Shown piece by piece: positions 29,966-32,875 of a DNA stretch of 32,875 bases. Origin of the DNA: a virus; the IMG/VR virus record IMGVR_UViG_3300031227_000237, positions 1-32,875 of that record; one strand, given 5' to 3'. The notes beneath the pieces were generated by a model. It did no database searches. It was not told the origin of the DNA and was given only the letters and a program-made list of their open reading frames with translations. Both the position numbers and the translations under genes were made by a program. Every line of letters starts with the position of its first letter. Positions within the stretch are counted from its first letter, which is position 1.

Positions 29966-31846
29966 ATGTCCTGGGAAATACAGATCGCCGGCCAGTGGCA
30001 ATCCTTCGCTTCGCTCGGCCTCAAGGACCTCAAGCTACAATATGTCTCGCAGGACGCAGACTCCGCCACCTTCTCATCAACCACCGATTTCGACTCGGAA
30101 GCGCTTCTCGCCTATCGCACCGAGGCATCTATCAGGTATGTCGACGCCGATGACAACGCCACCCTCTGGTTCACCGGAGAGCGTACCACGCTGCCGCGCA
30201 ACGGCGGCCCCCGCTCGGAGTCCATCACCTACCGCCTCGATGGCCCTTGGGCGCAACTGGAGCGCTGCCCTTACGAGCAGGAGTGGGCGCTGTGGGATAG
30301 CGGCGCCGGTGCCCTTGTCGCCACCTCCCATGCACGCGTAATCCTCAACCAGTCCACTACCGGAAAATACACGGTCGCGCAGCAGATCAAGGCCATTGTC
30401 GACTACGCCCAATCAAAGGGCGTCAATATACAGGCGACAGGTGCATCGATCGCCGTGGCCGACGTCGCTCTCCCCTCGGACGAGCGCACCGATGTCATGT
30501 GTGCCGAGGCCATCCGCGTGGTTCTGCGCCATTTCACCAATGTCGTTGTGTCGATCGACTACTCCACCACGCCCCCAACCCTCTGCTGCAAGCAGCGTGC
30601 CTCCTGCACTGCGGCCAGCGTAACGATCCCCGGTCCGGAGAGCGTTTCCATCACCAGGCGGGACGATCTGGCGCCCCCTGGCATACTTATACGCTACGAG
30701 CAGCTCCACCAGCACGACAGCAACACGTTCCGGACCCTCGTCGAAGACTCTGCCGGCGACACAGCCGCCTACGACTGCGTCAAGCTTACCGTCGAGCTGG
30801 CCGGCACTCGTAGCAAGGGCGTGGAGCAATACGTCCGGGTCGAGTCCCTCCTCGCCCTGTTAGACACAGACGCCCAGAAGAAGACGTGGCTCCTTTCCCA
30901 CTTCAAGGTCCTGTCCGGCCTGGTTGCAGACGATATCACCATCGATTCATTCTCTGTCGCCTCGGCCGGCGGCGAGGCCCTGCAGTCTCTGTCATACGTG
31001 CTCGTGGCCGGCGAGATCCCGCCCTGGCTGCAGGCTACCGTCAACCACCAGGCACAGGTCGTGACAGCATCTCTATCCTACGAGCGCAGCGTCACAGACG
31101 TAGGCACTGTGGGGGTCACCGAGGAGCCGCTGGTCTACAGAGTCATGGCCGTGGATGCCGACTGCGGCGTAGACGGCGAGCGCACCTACCAGCAAACCAT
31201 CACAGAAGATGCCGGCGAACCGATTCCCAGCGGTCTGGCGGCCGCCCTTTATGCCGCATGGTCGGAAATCCACTACGACGGCACCATCGCAGTCCATGCC
31301 GACGAATGCAGCGGCACGATCCGCCCTGGCAATGTCATCAACATCCAGGGCGGCATGGCCGAGTGGCAGATCATGCGAGCCCTCGTGCAAAGCGTCACAG
31401 AAGACGTCGAACACGGCCGCACAAGCATAACCATTGGCCCCCCCCGCCAAGTCACGATCGACGATCTTCTCGCCCTTGCTCATGCCTCGCGCACCAAGAA
31501 ATACGCAGGCGACTACTCCTACCGGGCCAGCGTCGAGCCAGGCCCCGGTGCCGACCCTGCGCAGATGGAGAACATCGCTACAGTCGGCGGTGAACTCCCT
31601 GGAGAAAACGAGGGCCGCGGCCTAGGTGTCATGAAGAGAATCACCATGGGCTACCAGCCCAAGAAGAAGAAGATCAAGATCGACCCTGCGGATGGCGGAA
31701 TAGAGGTCGAGAAGCTCAACAAGATCATCAAGATCGACCCGGAGCTTATGCCCCACGACGGCACTATCCAACCGCGAGAGATTCAGGTCTGTGAAGACGG
31801 CGTGGTGAAGAACATCATGCTCCTCTGCTCGGAGACCTACATATGA
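29966..31846 (+). CDS. Tail hub or baseplate-like protein
   Basis: A 626-residue protein directly after the tape measure, where the distal tail or hub protein is usually found. The N-terminal half (WEIQIAGQWQSFASLGLKDL, LWFTGERTTLPRNGGPRSES, 'QQIKAIVDYAQSKGVNIQ') resembles phage tail hub proteins of the gp27/'late control D' type. The middle is beta-rich with paired Cys residues (LCCKQRASC). The C-terminal 100 residues are charged and Lys-rich (YQPKKKKIKIDPADGGIEVE). Its stop overlaps the next start (ATGA). Confidence 0.65.
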   Translation: MSWEIQIAGQWQSFASLGLKDLKLQYVSQDADSATFSSTTDFDSEALLAYRTEASIRYVDADDNATLWFTGERTTLPRNGGPRSESITYRLDGPWAQLERCPYEQEWALWDSGAGALVATSHARVILNQSTTGKYTVAQQIKAIVDYAQSKGVNIQATGASIAVADVALPSDERTDVMCAEAIRVVLRHFTNVVVSIDYSTTPPTLCCKQRASCTAASVTIPGPESVSITRRDDLAPPGILIRYEQLHQHDSNTFRTLVEDSAGDTAAYDCVKLTVELAGTRSKGVEQYVRVESLLALLDTDAQKKTWLLSHFKVLSGLVADDITIDSFSVASAGGEALQSLSYVLVAGEIPPWLQATVNHQAQVVTASLSYERSVTDVGTVGVTEEPLVYRVMAVDADCGVDGERTYQQTITEDAGEPIPSGLAAALYAAWSEIHYDGTIAVHADECSGTIRPGNVINIQGGMAEWQIMRALVQSVTEDVEHGRTSITIGPPRQVTIDDLLALAHASRTKKYAGDYSYRASVEPGPGADPAQMENIATVGGELPGENEGRGLGVMKRITMGYQPKKKKIKIDPADGGIEVEKLNKIIKIDPELMPHDGTIQPREIQVCEDGVVKNIMLLCSETYI

Positions 31847-32331
31847 CCGTCTGGCTCCGCACCCTCATAGACGGCGACTGTGTCAACTGCGGCTCCGACC
31901 CCTGCGACGACAGCGGTGGCGGATGGATTCCTCCCGCCCCGGCAGATTGCTGGTCAGACTGCGGCTCACCGCTGCCCAGCCAGTACACCTGCACGATCGC
32001 TGGGGGCACTGGCGTATACGCAGGGGCCTACCTGCTGGAAGCCGACACAGTTTACTGCGAATGCTCCTGGCATCACTACCAGGTCTCCCCGCACCTGCAT
32101 ATCGTGCTCTACTATCGCACGGGCACAGCGGGGGGGGACCGCTGGTTCTGCATGTTCGAGATCCTGGGAGCCTTATTATGCCACATTCAGTGGTCTCTGG
32201 TTGCCGGCCCCTGCGCCCCGGCGGGCGCTTACATAGGCGAAGTCGGTACCGGCGGGCTCTGCAACCCCTACAGCGCATTCCCGTATCCATGCGGCGGTAG
32301 CAGCATCGGCACCTCGGTAGTCATCTCATGA
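31843..32331 (+). CDS. Cys-rich small protein at the tail-gene end
   Basis: A 162-residue protein with 15 Cys residues (DCVNCGSDPCDDSGGGWIPP, CWSDCG, 'YCECSW', 'CMFEILGALLCHIQW', 'CNPYSAFPYPCGG'). The N-terminal cluster could bind metal or form disulphides. No signal peptide is seen. No family is recognised. It is translationally coupled to both neighbours. As a late tail gene it may be part of the tail tip, where disulphides would help in the oxidising medium outside cells. Confidence 0.65.
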   Translation: MTVWLRTLIDGDCVNCGSDPCDDSGGGWIPPAPADCWSDCGSPLPSQYTCTIAGGTGVYAGAYLLEADTVYCECSWHHYQVSPHLHIVLYYRTGTAGGDRWFCMFEILGALLCHIQWSLVAGPCAPAGAYIGEVGTGGLCNPYSAFPYPCGGSSIGTSVVIS

Positions 32332-32741
32332 ATACATTCCTGACAGATCAGCACGGCCGCATGTCCGAGCACTGCCGCAGCCGAGCTCACTGTCGGATCT
32401 GTCGGGATGTCGAGAGCGGAGATGCCTTCAGGAGATCGATCGCCGCAGCCTGCGAGGACGTGGACGGCCCCGAGTTTGAGTGCCCCTGGGGAGTCAAGTG
32501 GGGAGAGGGCGATTCCTTCTCCTATATAGGAGGTCCTGCACCCGTCCAGATTCCCCCGGAGCTCCGGGACCTGGATTTCTTCGCACTCGAGGGCCGTATC
32601 AACCTACTAGCCGACCGCCACGCCCGCCTGCGCGGCCTCGGCCTGGCCGCCGAGCAGCGCCGAATCATAGAGTCGGCCGACTGCACCGCCTGTGCCCGCA
32701 ACGCCGCCACCGCCCGCCTGAGAGTCTTCCTGGCCTCATAG
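32328..32741 (+). CDS. Small Cys-cluster protein, last gene in the window
   Basis: A 137-residue protein. Cys pairs in 'CRSRAHCRICRD', 'FECPWGVKWG' and 'CTACARN' suggest one or two zinc or iron-sulphur sites. The pattern 'C..C...SGDAFR......C....FECPWG' recalls small proteins at the end of tail modules in phages of the Verrucomicrobia/Lentisphaerae group. That is a recollection, not a search. The start overlaps the previous stop. No function is known. Confidence 0.65.
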   Translation: MNTFLTDQHGRMSEHCRSRAHCRICRDVESGDAFRRSIAAACEDVDGPEFECPWGVKWGEGDSFSYIGGPAPVQIPPELRDLDFFALEGRINLLADRHARLRGLGLAAEQRRIIESADCTACARNAATARLRVFLAS

Positions 32742-32747
32742 CCGCCC

Positions 32748-32778
32748 CTGCATCCCTACTGCAGCCCCGCTGCATCCC
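32748..32778 (+). repeat. Three 9-bp repeats at exact 11-bp spacing
   Basis: CTGCATCCC (32748), CTGCAGCCC (32759) and CTGCATCCC (32770) are in phase at 11 bp, and a degraded fourth (ATGCACACA) lies at 32781. The repeats start six bases after the last gene and face the same side of the DNA helix. The region from 32742 to the end of the window has no gene. These could be transposase- or regulator-binding sites near the right phage end. Confidence 0.7.
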
Positions 32779-32797
32779 ACATGCACACAAGCGCCCA

Positions 32798-32840
32798 TTT
32801 TGAGCAAAACCACCTCAGACCATTGCGATTTCCCCTCAGA
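32798..32840 (+). repeat. Short palindrome and paired CCTCAGA repeats
   Basis: TTTTG-AG-CAAAA (32798-32809) is followed by CCTCAGA at 32813 and again at 32834, 21 bp apart (two helical turns). Sites arranged in this way are typical of multi-site transposase ends, but the sequence does not match the Mu consensus that I know. The right end of the phage (TG...CA) cannot be placed with confidence. Confidence 0.4.
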
Positions 32841-32875
32841 ATGAATTCCATGATACAGGTGTCGCACGGTTTCCT

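Noticed and set aside
1-32875. tRNA, rRNA or integrase genes
   Set aside because: I saw no tRNA-like cloverleaf, rRNA segment or tyrosine/serine recombinase; the DDE transposase explains integration.

Overview
The window is most of a Mu-like transposable phage or prophage. A leftward early block of about 17 tightly packed genes runs from about 8.4 kb down past base 1. It carries a MuA-type DDE transposase (2948..5062), its MuB-type AAA ATPase partner (1817..2914), a DUF3164 protein (778..1398) and a DUF3102-like protein (5059..5811). The gene at base 1 is cut, so the left end of the element lies outside the window. No rRNA, tRNA or CRISPR array was seen.

The control region is at 8401..8479. 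A Xre-type repressor (8480..8854) diverges from a small helix-turn-helix gene that opens the leftward operon (8101..8400), and two inverted repeats lie between them. A 312-base gap (9162..9473) follows the repressor operon. It holds hairpins, a pyrimidine tract and a 19-bp dyad next to a weak -10 box, and is the best candidate for the late promoter.

Rightward late genes fill 9474..32741. Head and packaging: DUF2730-like protein, gp26-like protein, small terminase (DUF3486), large terminase, DUF935 portal, a permuted NlpC/P60-like enzyme, a protease with a nested scaffold, a decoration protein and the major capsid protein. Neck and tail: DUF1320 protein, tail terminator, tail tube, fibre-like proteins, a MuF-like protein, a gpG-like protein, tape measure, hub-like protein and two Cys-rich small proteins. 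I see no sheath gene, so the tail is probably a long non-contractile one, as in the D3112/B3 type of Mu-like phage (inference).

What sets this element apart is a set of genes for exported proteins inside the virion operon: a prepilin-like protein with 21-residue repeats, bracketed by two strong hairpins; a 792-residue LamG adhesin with a signal peptide; a signal-peptide protein ahead of the terminase; a Lys-rich secreted protein; and a small lipoprotein. A recurring Ala-Ala-Asn-Glu motif in the portal, protease/scaffold and capsid proteins (Ala-Ala-Asn-Ile in the decoration protein) may mark prohead protease sites. Two perfect palindromes sit in frame in the DUF3102-like gene.

The host is probably a GC-rich Gram-negative bacterium. 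The prepilin start (KKFTTIEMLVVIA), the LamG domain and the chitobiase-C-like domain recall the Lentisphaerae/Kiritimatiellae/Verrucomicrobia group. This is an impression from family resemblance; no database search was possible.
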